Source: Pilasporangium apinafurcum (taxonomy: Eukaryota; Oomycota; Peronosporomycetes; Pythiales; Pythiaceae). From it: 45,285 bases of DNA. The notes below the pieces were generated by a model. The model did not search any database. It worked only from the letters and a program-made list of their open reading frames with translations, and had not been told where the DNA came from. Both the position numbers and the translations under genes were made by a program. Numbering within the stretch: the stretch's first letter is position 1; every line of letters begins with the position of its first letter. Shown one piece after another: positions 1 through 10,695 of the stretch. Where the stretch lies: NCBI GenBank assembly GCA_001600495.1, contig BCKE01000108.1, positions 1-45,285 on the forward strand. The letters run 5' to 3'.

Positions 1-2060
1 AGACAAAATCACTCTTGGTGAACCCGAAGCTCCAAGTCCAAGAACCGAGGACCTCGCGTTCTCGTCAAGTTTATTGTTCGATTGACTCCACGTCATTTGT
101 CTCGACGTGAGTAACTCCACGTTACTCTGTGTCATAAATCAATAAATCCGTTAGCTAGTCACTCATATGATCAACGTCTTCAATGTTATCCATCGGTTCC
201 TCCGGTGGCTCAACTGACAAAAACACACCTTGAGCCAAGAAGTTGTAGTTGGGTAGTCCTAGCGCTACACGGAGTTCTCGTATGTTGACAGACAATTGTA
301 GGTCGGTTGACCCATTAAGTCGCATTGTAATGGTGCGGAACACATTATCTTCACGATCATTGTCACTTTTACTTGGCTTCCGATACGCTGATTGGATGAA
401 AGTCAAGTGTATGACTTCTGATTGGCTGAAATACGACGAACTTGAAGGACGTTGGTGGGCGAAGGTGGCAACTTGAACGCAAAATGAAAAGTGAATTAGA
501 TAGAGAACTTAGTTCGCTAGCACTACATCTAAGCTCCCTTTCAATGCATGTTTTCCTAATCTGATTACGATCAGTTTTCTACTTTCTTCCTTTACACATG
601 TATTTATATGCAACTATGTATTTCTGACTATTTTCCCTCTTAATGTATTAAAATCACTTAAGGTATGTAATGTCGTCTGGCCTCGAACACAAGGTCAGGC
701 ACATGCCGACGCCACGCTTGTCCCTTGCGTGCGAGGTCAGGCATGTGTTACAATCATCATGCCTTTCAGTGTTCTGCATTGCATCTAAATGTTGCATTTG
801 CCGAAACGTAGCGGTTTCAGGGATTGAGAGTGGTGTGCCCTCCAGCTGATGGGCATGTGTCATAGCCCAATGAGTTTGAGCAATTTCTCCAACTTGAATA
901 TCTGAGCGATTGACGAGAAACTCGTCAATGACACGGGCAGCCTCTTGAACCCGGGAAGCGGTTGCGCGACGGATTCCTGTCGCCTCCGCTGCAGCCTGTT
1001 TGGCTGCAAACACAAACACTTCCATTATAAATGGACCAACCACCTTTCGGCGCTTGTAGTGATTAGCCCGAGCTTCAGCTATCTGGGAAAGAAAATTCTC
1101 CTCATTTAATGCAACAAAGTCTTTCTAGGCAGTGCTGAGGCTTGATTTATGGTATATCTTGCGGTCTCTGCGAATGGATTTTTGATTGTAGGACTGAATT
1201 GCACGAGCAACTCGTTCCTCAACCATATCACAGAAGTATTCAAACTGCACTCCTCATCGAATGAAAATCGTGAATCCTCCACCCGCAATGATGTTCTACT
1301 CGTCTTTGTGATATCATCGATCTTGACTGCAACTTGAGCTAGTGTCTGCAACACTAGTTATGGATATATATATTGCTCCTTCCTCAAAATGTCTACCCCT
1401 TCATGGGCATTCGAAGAGTTTTTCATAAAACCGTTCTACTGAGTATATTTAGCACAGCAAATAGGGGTGCAACTAGGAGTAAGACATCCTAATTCTGGGT
1501 GACATTCTGTTTATATATATGAAAACAGAGTTTCCATGTCTAAATCAGGGTCTAAATCGATCGATTTGCATTTCGAATAGACAATTTGGTTGGTGATCAC
1601 AATAAATGAGTTAATAAAACTCTATGTAATTTCCTATGTATAAATGAATGAAATATAAACCCTTCATGCTAATAACTCGACGCTTCAGGTTGACGACCTT
1701 TCAGCCCCAAAAGATCTTAACCGAACCAATATGATAACCGGCCCAACTGTATATAACCATATGGGTTCACTATTAAAACTTATCCGATCCAATAATAAAA
1801 CCCATGGGTGCCCACTTCATATGGCCCATGAGTTTTCGATCAACTTGGACAGTGCCCATTTATGGGTTGCTTTATCAAAAAGCGCAATTGATTGGCGTCG
1901 GACGTCATCAATCAAGAGGAAAGGAAAGAGAAAAATCGAAAGAGATTTACTCTTTTGGAGGAAAATTAGGAGCTGAATTATTGTTTTAATAAAGCTACCT
2001 ACAAACTGAAATGAATGANTGATGCTCGAGTGTCCAATTCGAGCATAACCGTAAATAATG
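1..2060. other. Gene-poor left flank
   Basis: No gene I can support fully lies here. The stretch has short open frames, AT-rich DNA around 1360-1660, and a cluster of ATGGGT/ACCCAT words at about 1750-1870 resembling the palindromic words of the dispersed repeat at 2074-2184. One minus-strand open stretch at 654-1122 is described separately. Confidence 0.5.
654..1122 (-). pseudogene. Possible decayed coding exon, unknown
   Basis: An uninterrupted minus-strand frame runs from a possible splice acceptor (CCTAG just above 1122) to a stop at 654. Its first part is alanine-rich and helical-looking (the AAKQAAAEATGIRRATASR region); its last third contains scattered Cys and His but no zinc-finger spacing I recognise. 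There is no clear start codon at the 5' end. A second minus-strand frame at 1106-1354 might be an upstream piece, but no donor joins them. It could be a relic of a mobile element or of a host gene. I do not recognise the family. Confidence 0.2.
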
Positions 2061-2073
2061 GGCAACCGCACCT

Positions 2074-2184
2074 AGCAGAAGTTCGCATCCCTACACACAG
2101 TAAGAAATCGTACTTCGGCAAACCCGTTCGAGTTTGGACTGTTTTCAGACCTACTGGGTCTGACATGTAATGGAGACCCATTAC
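2074..2184 (-). repeat. Dispersed 111-bp repeat, copy 1
   Basis: Read on the minus strand, these 111 bases match 43956-44066 on the plus strand at 100 of 111 positions with no gaps. The unit carries two neighbouring short dyads: a TCAGACCCA/TGGGTCTGA pair and a CAAACCC/GGGTTTG pair. Both are perfect in the other copy and eroded here. The flanks of the two copies are unrelated, so this is an interspersed element fragment and not a segmental duplication. Confidence 0.75.
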
Positions 2185-2473
2185 AATAGTGGTTGTGGTA
2201 TGACCGTGAACCGTGACAAGAACGCATCCAAAACTATTCTCCAAAAACTCAAGAATAGAAAACGTCCCGGCAGTTTCAGCAGGAGTAGAACTTAGAATGG
2301 ATGAAAAAGAGTCTTTTGGTGCCATTAGGTGGCTGAGGGATTGCTAGGTCTCGTTGCAGAGCCTAGTGATATTATGTTCGGGTGGACATTTTCAGTGAAA
2401 CCCGCAATATATGTAAACGTTATCAATTGGTTATGTGCTAAAAGCAGATCATTCGATCGATCTTCACATGCGT

Positions 2474-4007
2474 CTACTTCGACAAAGGACTTGGTTCTGC
2501 CCAATGCTCTAGGAGTTGGAGGTCTCGTTCCACGTCGGCAATACGTATCTCAAGTTCCTGGATCTTTGCTGGATTATGCTTCCGTTCGGCATTAATTTTC
2601 ATCAAGCGTGCTTGGTAGCCCTTCTGCCAGATGTTGCTGTAGGTTGCATCCTAGATCGAGACAAAGTGCGAACAACGAGTAGTAGTTTACATTGGATAAG
2701 TCGACATGAACTGATCCATAGAGAAAAACGGAGGCAGAAGATTTGCTTCATACCTTCTTCGCGATGGTGTGGTAGAAGGAATTGCCAAGCACAGCCGTGA
2801 AGCTAATGAAGTACGTGATGGGTTCCATGACATCCCAAGAGTAGACATCCCACACACAATACATCAACGAGCCGTAAAATGATGTTATACCCGCCAGTGA
2901 CACCCATTTCTGTGCGTTTGGGAGTTTTTGGGCAGCTTTGCGCGTCTCGATATCAACCGCTAAGGCCTTCTTGAGCTCCGATTGCAAGTTCTTGAGCTCG
3001 GCTTCCTTGACTTTGCGGTCATGTTTGATGTTATACAGCTCGGAATCCAAGGCGTTTTGCAATGTCAAGATACTCTCGGAACTCTATAAATAAGTCATGA
3101 ATCCGTGAGTAAGTGCATAAGCAAAAAGATTATTGTCATAGGTAGACAGAATTTTCGCCATCTCCTTACGTGTGGTCGAAGAATAATGGCGTTCTTGAGT
3201 TCAGTATTCTTGGATTTATCGAAATGTGCCACCAGATTCCGACGCTGCAATTCACGAAGCCATTTGTTCGCCACGGGTTCTTCACCACCAGCGTTGAGGC
3301 ACATTTGATAGTACTCGTCCAAAGGGAGCTGATACCACATGATTGTTTAGATGATATACAGCCAAGAATGAGGACAAATACTATTTTCCACGTTACGTAC
3401 GATTTGACGCGAGTCCTTCTCGATCTGGGCCTTGATGGTGGCAAATCCAACATTTTGTGCGCGATCACTTGCGTCCTCCTTTGCACGATCTAAGCAGTAT
3501 GCGTAGCAGCAGTCAGTATAGTCCGGTAAATCACCATACCCAAGCGCATACGCATTAAAAACCGTCAGACGTACAATTGCTAATGAGGATATTAACGTGA
3601 TTCAACCGTAAGATGAACTCCATTGACGTCAATTCGTTCAATTGCACCGTGCGGGCCAGCTTGGCACCGTTTGGGGCTGTCACTTCGACCGTTTTCAACG
3701 ACGGATCGAGACTCTTGATCGTATCAACCAAATCCTGAACCGTACAGGTTTCGTCGGTGATATGAACGGGCGTTAATCCGGCCACACCGGGTAGAGGAAG
3801 CTGCAGATCAAGCCGCCCTTGTACTCGGGAGCCATTGCGAATACTCACAGGTGTGCTCAGCGCTGAAGATTCCGCATCGCCAAACGCGCGCTTCAGCGAA
3901 TGAAACGCAGCCGGCGTGGAGAACGTACGCAGGGGAGTGATACGAGTGACCGTTGTCGCCCGCATCACGCGTGCAGAGAGCGCCATGGAGCGACGGAGGA
4001 ACGCCAT
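2474..4007 (-). CDS. MCU: Mitochondrial calcium uniporter pore subunit (MCU), 5 exons
   Basis: Pore-forming subunit of the inner-membrane Ca2+ uniporter. Proposed exons are 4007-3563, 3489-3401, 3328-3170, 3083-2754 and 2650-2474, giving 399 residues. Every intron is GT-AG and 70-105 nt long, and the frame is continuous. The N-terminus is basic, hydroxylated and non-acidic, as in a mitochondrial targeting peptide. An N-terminal domain runs to about residue 150. A charged coiled coil covers about 240-285. TM1 is about 292-309, the selectivity motif WDVMEP is at 314-319, TM2 is about 319-335, and a C-terminal coiled coil follows. WDxMEP is the MCU hallmark, so the assignment is firm. The first donor (GTTTTT) is unusual. 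An earlier GTTAAT donor at 3596 would break the frame, so I preferred the later one. The gene is divergent from VPS26 across 354 bp. Confidence 0.93.
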
Positions 4008-4361
4008 TTTCGTTCGAATTAACGTCGAAAGTTGATCACGACACAGCGACTGATATCTGACGTCTGCGCTAAGTACAGTTTTACATAGTGGCCAAAAAGA
4101 TCAGTTTTGAACCTTTCTTTATATAAGACTGATTTACTAATGGGGTAATGATGGTTAAACATCAATTTAATAAGGTTATTTATTGGTAAAAGAAGCTAAA
4201 ACATAGAATAAGAATGCTATTTCATCATGTAACTGATCACATTTGGGTTTTTGATTGTTATGCATACAGGATGTATCTGGGTGATTTAGACCATAAGCAA
4301 AAACCCACAGAACAAGAAAAAGAAAAAAAAGGATCATCTTCTTCCACTTGTGAAAGGCAAG
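4008..4361. promoter_or_regulatory. Divergent promoter region MCU / VPS26
   Basis: This 354-bp spacer separates two start codons pointing away from each other, so it should hold both promoters. It contains one CCAAT pentamer on the minus strand (ATTGG, 4182-4186) and no convincing TATA box at a fixed distance. The purine-rich run before 4330 is probably the VPS26 5' UTR. Confidence 0.45.
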
Positions 4362-5404
4362 ATGAGCAGCGTGTTGGTAAGATAGATGCTTGCTTTTGCA
4401 TGTGTAGCTATCGATTGCACTGTTCTCCTATGGAACAGATAGGCTTGACCTATAGATGCTGATCTACGACGACAGCTTACACAATATTAATGCTCATCAT
4501 ACTTTCGTTGTTATAGAATCTATTCGGCTTTGCGCCGGCGGCTGAATTGACGATCGAGTTGGAAAATGTGCGTGCGCGGATCAAACATCCAGCAGATAAA
4601 AGCAAAGAACTGATGTTGTTCCAAGCGGATGAGCCCGTGAAGGGCGTATTTACCGTAACTGTTCTTGCGGGTAAGACACTGGATTACACAGGGATGAAGA
4701 TCGAAGTCATCGGTCTGATCGAGATGCCACACGAACGGTCGTCGACATATGAATTCACGAGTTTGCTGCGCGAAATCGATGCATCGAATGGCAGTTTATC
4801 TGAGGGTGCACATAGTTATCCATTCAATTTCTCGACTGTTGAGAAACCACACGAGAGTTATTACGGCAAAAGCGTGCGGCTACGGTATTACCTCCGCGCG
4901 ACGATTACTCGATCGTATGCAAGTAACTTGGTCAAGGAACAGGATTTCTGGGTACAGATCGTTGGACCTCCACCACCACTGGACAGTTCAATTAAGATGG
5001 AGGTCGGAATCGAGGATTGCCTGCATATTGAGTTCGAATACGACAAATCCAAGTACCACTTGAAGGATGTGGTGGTCGGTAAAGTGTTCTTTTTGCTGGT
5101 GCGGATCAAGATCAAACACATGGAGCTCGCGATCATTCGGCGTGAGTTTATCGGATCCGGATCGGATACACATAACGAAAGCGAGACGTTGACGAAATTT
5201 GAGATCATGGATGGTGCACCTGTGAAAGGAGAATCGATCCCCGTGCGGTTATACTTGGCGCCATACAATTTGACTCCGACATATCGCAATATTCAGAACA
5301 AATTTTCCATCAAGTACTTCCTCAACCTCGTACTCGTGGACGAAGAAGATCGACGATATTTCAAACAACAAGAGATTTCAATCTGGCGGAAGGTCATGGG
5401 GTGA
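4362..5404 (+). CDS. VPS26: Retromer cargo-recognition subunit VPS26, 2 exons
   Basis: Arrestin-fold subunit of the retromer trimer (VPS26-VPS29-VPS35), which recycles cargo from endosomes to the Golgi and plasma membrane. Exon 1 is only 15 nt (4362-4376, MSSVL). It is spliced by GTAAGA...TTATAG to exon 2 (4517-5404), which begins [17 protein letters not shown]; the total is 300 residues, the usual VPS26 length. Family features visible are the early glycine/phenylalanine patch, the [20 protein letters not shown] beta-strand region, the [17 protein letters not shown] segment, and the conserved C-terminal run through [21 protein letters not shown] chose the tiny first exon because the VPS26 N-terminus lies upstream of the first in-frame ATG of exon 2 (4547). 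The gene is convergent with the SR-protein gene, with 226 bp between stops. Confidence 0.95.
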
Positions 5405-5630
5405 ACAGAATTGTAGGCTAAACGGAAAGAAGAAAGTAGGCAGATGAAGATGGGAAACTAAGTAGTAGCTGCGTCCAATCGAGGACAGATACTTCATCCA
5501 TGCGTGGGGTAATACTTGGCTGTGTGTGTGTTGAGACCAGCTCCTTGTTGTGTCGGCCATCTGATTGAGTTGTACTCCATGTTAAATCCTGTTCCTTGTC
5601 TTCTTGCTCATGATAGTGTGATAGCCTCCA

Positions 5631-6603
5631 TTACCGCGACCGTGAGTGTGAGCGCGAATGGCGACGTCGATGACTTCGACGGGGAGATGGCGATCGAGAG
5701 CGCGAGCGGTGACGGCGACTACGAGACCGAGGCGGCGACCGAGATCTAGACCGACTCGTACGGTCACTTCCACGTTCCTGCACAAAATATTCGCCACATA
5801 TTTTTATCAGTACAGTTATGATAAGATACAAGGACAAAATGGTCAAGTGTTACCTCTCTGATTCGGACTCGCTCTCCATCGACCTCGCGATCGTCCAGTT
5901 TGCGAATGGCACGATCCATTTCATCGTAGGTCGCAAAAGACGCCGTGCCATTGCCGCGTCGATCCACGTCAGTGTGCACGACATCACCACCCTCACGTAG
6001 AAAATCTTTGAGATCCTGCCAGCTCATGGACGTCGGCAAGTGGCTGATGGTCACCCGATATTGCGTGCCGCGTTGGCTGCACATATATCACCATCGTGAA
6101 AGCGTGTTAACCAAGAGTACCAGACTATAATACATCAAATCTATAAGTTTTCCCCACCGTCCACCACCCTCTCCACCACGTGTGCCACCATGCGATATCT
6201 CGACCCGCAATTGGCTGCCATTGAAGTCAGATCTGCAACCGGCAAGACATCATTCATGAATGAGACCTTTTGTTGCGTTAACCACAATAAGAAAGACCTA
6301 TCGCCGCTGTAGGACTGCTTACACACCCATTCATCGCACGTACAGCATCCGAAGCATCTTGATCCTGTTCATATTCCTGTGAAAAAGAGAAAATACAGGT
6401 GCATATAGATAAAGATAATTCATGCAACATCACTAAGGAGCTGATCAAAACATCAGTTCTCGACGTACAATGAACGCGAATGGCGGGGGACGCGGTGGGA
6501 ACTTGACAGTGAGATTGACAATGCGTCCATAACGCTCAAATTTTGCCTCTAGATCGCGCTCGTTCACATCATCCGGAAGATTCCCGACAAACACACGCGC
6601 CAT
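5631..6603 (-). CDS. SR splicing factor, SF2/ASF (SRSF1) type, 5 exons
   Basis: Nuclear pre-mRNA splicing factor. Proposed exons are 6603-6469, 6376-6327, 6232-6158, 6076-5854 and 5777-5631, giving 209 residues; all introns are GT-AG and the frame holds at every join. RRM1 begins with RNP2 VFVGNL at residues 4-9. A Gly/Arg-rich hinge (about 76-90) follows. RRM2 contains SWQDLKD at 105-111, the diagnostic heptapeptide of the SF2/ASF pseudo-RRM. The C-terminal tail (about 162-209) is almost entirely Arg-Ser dipeptides, the target of SR kinases. Known SRSF1 proteins are about 250 residues, so this one is slightly short, mainly in the RS domain. The short exons (50 and 75 nt) make this gene easy to miss or truncate in automatic prediction. 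Confidence 0.93.
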
Positions 6604-6799
6604 TTTTCGTAACTTGCTTTCCGGGCGTGGAAATGACAAGATCTCTCTTTATACGAACCATCCGCAACAAGTTATCGTGGCTCTCTTTATTAGAACTGGA
6701 TACTTTATCTGCTTCTATTAAAACCGACTGACTTGGCTCGGCTCATAGTTGAGATGGCTAAGTATGAATCACCATTTGCATCCAAATTGAAAAAAAGCC

Positions 6800-7618
6800 A
6801 TGGAAGCAAATGCGGATGATCGAATTGCTGAGATTGGGAATGGAAAAGAGGATTCTACGGACTACAGCCACCAGCAGAGAGATAAAAAGGGAAAAAAAGG
6901 AGATCTAGCGAAGTATGCACCACGAGTTTCGTCATTTCGGAAATTCCGAGAGCTACTCATGGTGAAACAGTTCGAAGCGCATGATAATCGACCGGTGTGC
7001 TGGATGGATATGCTGTTTGTATATTTGCACCAAGGAAAAACTGCATGACGTTGTTTTTTGTTTGTTTTCTTATGCAGATACAAGTGTTGCCGGCACTATA
7101 CATTGGCTCGTTTGGTGTCGCGAATAACCGCTCGGCGCTGGAGCAAGCCGAGATTACGCATATTATCTGCGTCTCGCAAACACTACCATTCCAGTACGTT
7201 CTGTAATTGCTCTCCTATACAAGTGTTGTGATCATAGTAGTCACACTAACTATATGAACTCGGGACTTATATTCTGTGCATGCCAAGATTTCCAGAAGCT
7301 TTTGAGTACTTCCGTCTAAATGTTGCCGATCTGAGTACATTTACCATCCTTGACCTGTTCCCACGCGCACTAGAATTTATAGACAACACCATTGCTAGTG
7401 GTGGCAAGGTGCTAGTGCATTGTTATGTGGGTCGGTCACGGTCGGCGACGATCATTTTAGCGTATTTAATTTCCAGGAAACGTATGACGTTGAAGGATGC
7501 ATTCCAGCTATTGCGTAGCGTCAAACCAAATGTAGAACCAAATAGTGGATTCTGGAAGCAACTTCAAGAGTATGAAAAGAAAACATTTGAAGATTTATCT
7601 ACTACACAGGTAGAGTGA
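6800..7618 (+). CDS. Dual-specificity protein phosphatase, 3 exons
   Basis: Cysteine-dependent phosphatase of the DUSP family, acting on phospho-Tyr and phospho-Ser/Thr. Proposed exons are 6800-6994, 7078-7193 and 7288-7618, giving 213 residues. Donors are GTGTGC and GTACGT; acceptors are ATGCAG and GCCAAG. The P-loop HCYVGRSRS is at residues 148-156 (nucleophile C149, phosphate-binding R155), and D118 in LNVAD is the likely general acid. The first 60 residues are basic and low-complexity; the C-terminus is short. No other domain is seen, so it is an atypical small DUSP and not a MAP-kinase phosphatase with a rhodanese domain. The substrate cannot be read from sequence. Its stop codon overlaps a downstream ATG (TGATG). 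Confidence 0.9.
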
Positions 7619-7779
7619 TGACGAAGAACGAGCAGATAGTTGCGGTCACTGCAGCCATTATTGCTGTACTCGCAGTCATTCGTTACATAAAAATAGCTCA
7701 CTCAGCGCACCAATTCAGTCAAGAAATTGGAAATATAACAGTAAGCGTCGAGTCGTGCAGGAGAAGCAATTGCGGTTGA
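7618..7779 (+). CDS. Possible 53-residue one-TM peptide or leader ORF
   Basis: This ORF starts at an ATG overlapping the phosphatase stop codon (TGATG) and ends two bases before the next gene's ATG at 7781. The protein has one hydrophobic segment (IVAVTAAIIAVLAVI, residues 7-21) followed by a basic/polar tail. It may be an upstream ORF in the leader of the next gene, an alternative 3' exon of the phosphatase, or chance. No homology is recognised. Confidence 0.25.
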   Translation: MTKNEQIVAVTAAIIAVLAVIRYIKIAHSAHQFSQEIGNITVSVESCRRSNCG

Positions 7780-7780
7780 C

Positions 7781-8298
7781 ATGGAATACGACTATGATAA
7801 CAACGAAGAAGAATGTGAGATGGTTTTATCGAAGGAAGAGTTTGACATGCTGCATGTAAGTTCCCTATTATCTTACTATTAATGATCTTTTTGTTTCTCT
7901 AAGTTTTGTGTTCGATAAATCAGTAGGCATTACATCGCTTTGTGCCATTACCAGCGCTGTCGTCTAACATTTTGCGCATTTTCTGTGAGGAAGAACTTCA
8001 AATTCCCGAGCAGGAAGATGTAGAAGAAGCGCAGGATGATCAAGAAGGACACAAGAACACCACAGCCGTCAGACGAAAAGATTTATCTAAGTCAATTGAC
8101 AAGACTATTTCCATTCCTGCTCAGCCGTCGGCCCCTATCCTTCCGAAGCATTCTCCATTTACAAGACGTCTAAGTAAGACCAATAAGCCTCATATCGACA
8201 TTAATTTGTCAGCTCAATCACCACAGTATCAAAAGAGATTGTCGTCAACGGACAAATCCAGTCCAAAAACCGATCAAAACGACCGAAGAGAGCAATAG
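7781..8298 (+). CDS. Small acidic/Ser-rich protein, unknown function, 2 exons
   Basis: Proposed exons are 7781-7855 and 7927-8298 (donor GTAAGT, acceptor CAGTAG), giving 148 residues. The first 25 residues are strongly acidic (MEYDYDNNEEE...). A short motif, PALSSNILRIFCEEELQIPE, follows, and the rest is Ser/Thr/Lys/Pro-rich and probably disordered. The frame is continuous across the intron and the start lies directly after it becomes open. I do not recognise a family. It could be a regulatory or scaffold protein. It sits on the same strand as the phosphatase, 162 nt downstream of it, so read-through transcription is possible. Confidence 0.5.
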
Positions 8299-8466
8299 AC
8301 TCCGATGAACAGCAAGCAGAACAGCGCAATACAACTCAAGAAGAAATAACAAACAACTTACTTCCATTGAGCTGAACTATTCGATCGTATTTCGTTTTGT
8401 AGGCACTATGTAAAAAGAAAAGAAAACAATGGGTACTTCCACACTGTTTCGATCCATTTTCACTTC

Positions 8467-9345
8467 TTATAGTTCATCGTTCCCATTTGCAACAGCATCA
8501 CCACTAGTATCTTCGTCTCCCTCCATGTCCAAAAGATCTTCATCTTCTTCCACTACACCTTCGTCGATGGCAGCAGCGGCGACTGCCTCAGCATCTTCTG
8601 CTTTCAATTTGGCGTTCACAAACTCCGAGATCGCGTCTTCATCCCAAGCTGCAATGCTATAACAACCAACAAATCATTTCCTCTTAGTACATTGATATAT
8701 GAACAGCACTTCATGTTCCACACAACTTCATTCTACATACCTAACTGTTTCCTGCTTGTTACCTTCGGCATCAAAGAAAACCAAGTGGGGATGACGACCA
8801 TTCACATACTGCAGACACGAAGACACAAAGAGAAAATATAACGTGATTACTATCAGTAATTGCATCGACAACTACAGTTGAAGTTCCCATCTTATTACCT
8901 GTACTTCCAGACGCGGATGGTTCGCGGCATGGTGGTGGACAAAATTGGCCACTTTCGGGTACCGACCAAACTTCCACGAGCAGACTTCGAGCACGACGTG
9001 ATGATGCTGCTGCGTCGTTGCCAGGTCTTGTAGCTGTGCCACGTCCGTGCAACATTGCTGACAGTCACTCGTAATGGTTTCCATCGCCGTTTTCTTGTGA
9101 ACTAGCACTTGCTCGGAGGTGGTCGCTGCTTGAAGATCGAGCTGCGTCGTCAAGAAGCTGACGAGTTGATCGCAGACGCGGCAATCGAGCAATTGTGCGT
9201 CAAATCCACGCACTAGACAGTCGTTAGCGCGGTCAGTAACTGTATCTTCACTCGCATTGACGTCTGCAGCAGCAGCGACAACGGACGTTATGGAGGCGAC
9301 GCTGCATGCTGCCACTAACACCAGTTTCCAGAAGCCACGTTGCAT
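8467..9345 (-). CDS. SELENOF/Sep15-like ER redox protein, Trp at the Sec position
   Basis: Thioredoxin-fold ER protein of the 15-kDa selenoprotein family, linked to glycoprotein folding control. Proposed exons are 9345-8899, 8808-8741 and 8656-8467, giving 234 residues. A signal peptide (about 1-25) is followed by the Cys-rich N-terminal domain (CRVCDQL, CQQCC) and the thioredoxin-like domain containing LEVCSWKFGRYPKVANFV. In animal SELENOF this site is Cys-Gly-Sec-Lys. Here the third position is TGG (Trp124; codon at 8974-8976), one base from the TGA used for selenocysteine. The acidic C-terminus ends in NDEL, a plausible KDEL-type retrieval signal. If the base is right, the redox pair is broken, since only Cys122 remains. 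The protein is longer than the animal one because of an acidic tail of about 50 residues. Confidence 0.88.
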
Positions 9346-10316
9346 GTTTCCTAGAATGAACAGATGATGTCAACATTTATGAGGTATCTTGAATAAGTAT
9401 CACCAATGTTGCAATCCGGTATTTACCGTCCCTGGAAACGAGAAATTTAAAATTTACCGTGGATCGAAAATGTACCCATGTTGAATGGAACATTCAATGG
9501 ATGCAAACAAAAAAGCCCCAATATACTCTGCATTCTGCACAGCCATTAATGTGCTCGCTGGTCTACATCGTAATGGAAAAGTCCTTCGACACTGGTTGAA
9601 ACCACTGGGAAGATAGCTACCCATATACTACGTAGCTACGATTGCAGCTTGTGAATAGCAAAGACGCGAAATGATGAATGCATCAAGAAAGAGAAAGAAG
9701 AAGATGCACATGGAAGTACACACATCAACGACATCCTCAATCTTGAAATTGCAAAATGTACGTAAAACACGGTCAAGAGTTCTTTTTAGCTACCTTCATT
9801 ACCACCATCCAGAGGTGAATCATCAACGAAAGGAGTTTCTGTTGAGGATATCCCTGTTAAAGGTTTGCTAGAGCTGGTGCCACGGTTCATGACTCCTCCA
9901 TCCACAGCCAACATCACTGTGCTGACAATATCCTTCTAGAACAATGTGCTGGCATACAGATGCAGTCGGAGTGGCTTCAACGTATGATGGTTCAAGCGAT
10001 TGAAAGATGGGCGAAGCTCTTGCACATCCAGGAATCCAGAAAAGATGTCAGCAACCAGATGAATGAGAGTGAGAAACAAAGTACATAGTGTCACAGAAGA
10101 GTGATAAGCCATGTCATGCGCAATGATCAGCAACTAAGCACCGGATTTCCTTTCAAAAAAATCTTTTTACATCTTAGAGACACATAAGCTCAGGATTTGT
10201 TGAATTATGACGGTTTACTGAGAACTCACCCAATTTTCCTTCTTCATCAAATTCCTAAAATCTACTCATGTATTTCCTGTATATTTCATGTAATGCAGTC
10301 GCTTGACTGTTGTTGT
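9346..10316. other. Non-genic stretch before the mobile island
   Basis: The first part is the SELENOF-like 5' flank. From 9665 to 9945 there are short protein-like runs, one reading ...VEDIPVKGLLELVPRF... up to a TAG near 9940, but they do not join in frame by any splice I can find. I call no gene; a decayed gene is possible. Confidence 0.4.
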
Positions 10317-10481
10317 TAGCCTTTATCCCTATTTATCATATCTATAGGCTGGACTTTGGCCTGGCTTTTTAAGCAAACAGATACACATCGATAGAAGCAG
10401 AAACTTATTTCAAATTTTCCACAATGAGCTCTTTTCAGCGCCATTCTTTTTCTCAAGAACGGATGCGAAGCGATGAAGCAT

Positions 10482-10633
10482 CAGAAAGTCTTTCGGTATC
10501 TTCACCGCAAGTTCGTCCTTGATAGAGATGTAAACACTGCTAGAAACATCTTTCTCAAGAATGAACATTTACTTGTCTGGATTCATCGAGTCCAGGTGTC
10601 GGCGATGCTCACTTCACGGTTGTCCAATCTTAG
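10482..10633 (+). pseudogene. 3' fragment of a Fanzor2/TnpB-like gene (stub A)
   Basis: Only the end of the nuclease gene survives. DRDVNTARNIFLKN is the RuvC-III/zinc-finger end signature of TnpB and Fanzor proteins (canonical DRDxNAARNI); the zinc-finger Cys pairs and everything upstream are missing. After FLKNEHLL a one-base shift restores a second frame reading SSPGVGDAHFTVVQS and then TAG. The same SPGVGD C-terminus occurs in the relics at 38.97-39.9 kb and 40.5 kb, so the three belong to one family. It cannot encode a nuclease. Confidence 0.7.
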
Positions 10634-10678
10634 CTGGTTTTTGCTGGTTGAGTCAGATCCAAAGAAAAAAACAGGAGG
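10570..10678 (+). repeat. Conserved 3' tail of the Fanzor2-like family, copy A
   Basis: Bases from about 10570 to 10678 align with 40541-40645. They cover the SPGVGD coding end, the stop codon, and some 45 further bases, including TTTTGCT, GTTGAGTC and CAGGAG blocks. The similarity then stops abruptly in both copies, as expected at a transposon right end. In TnpB systems the guide (omega) RNA overlaps the gene's 3' end and runs to the right end, so this is where a guide RNA scaffold would lie. That role is inferred, not shown. Confidence 0.5.
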
Positions 10679-10695
10679 CCCTTATATGATCTCTT

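Noticed and set aside
3170-3493. Plus-strand 107-residue ORF
   Set aside because: It lies antisense over MCU exons 2 and 3 and the intron between them.
9671-9945. Possible two-exon gene with a protein-like last exon
   Set aside because: The only plausible intron would be about 32 nt, and none of the phase combinations keeps the frame open.
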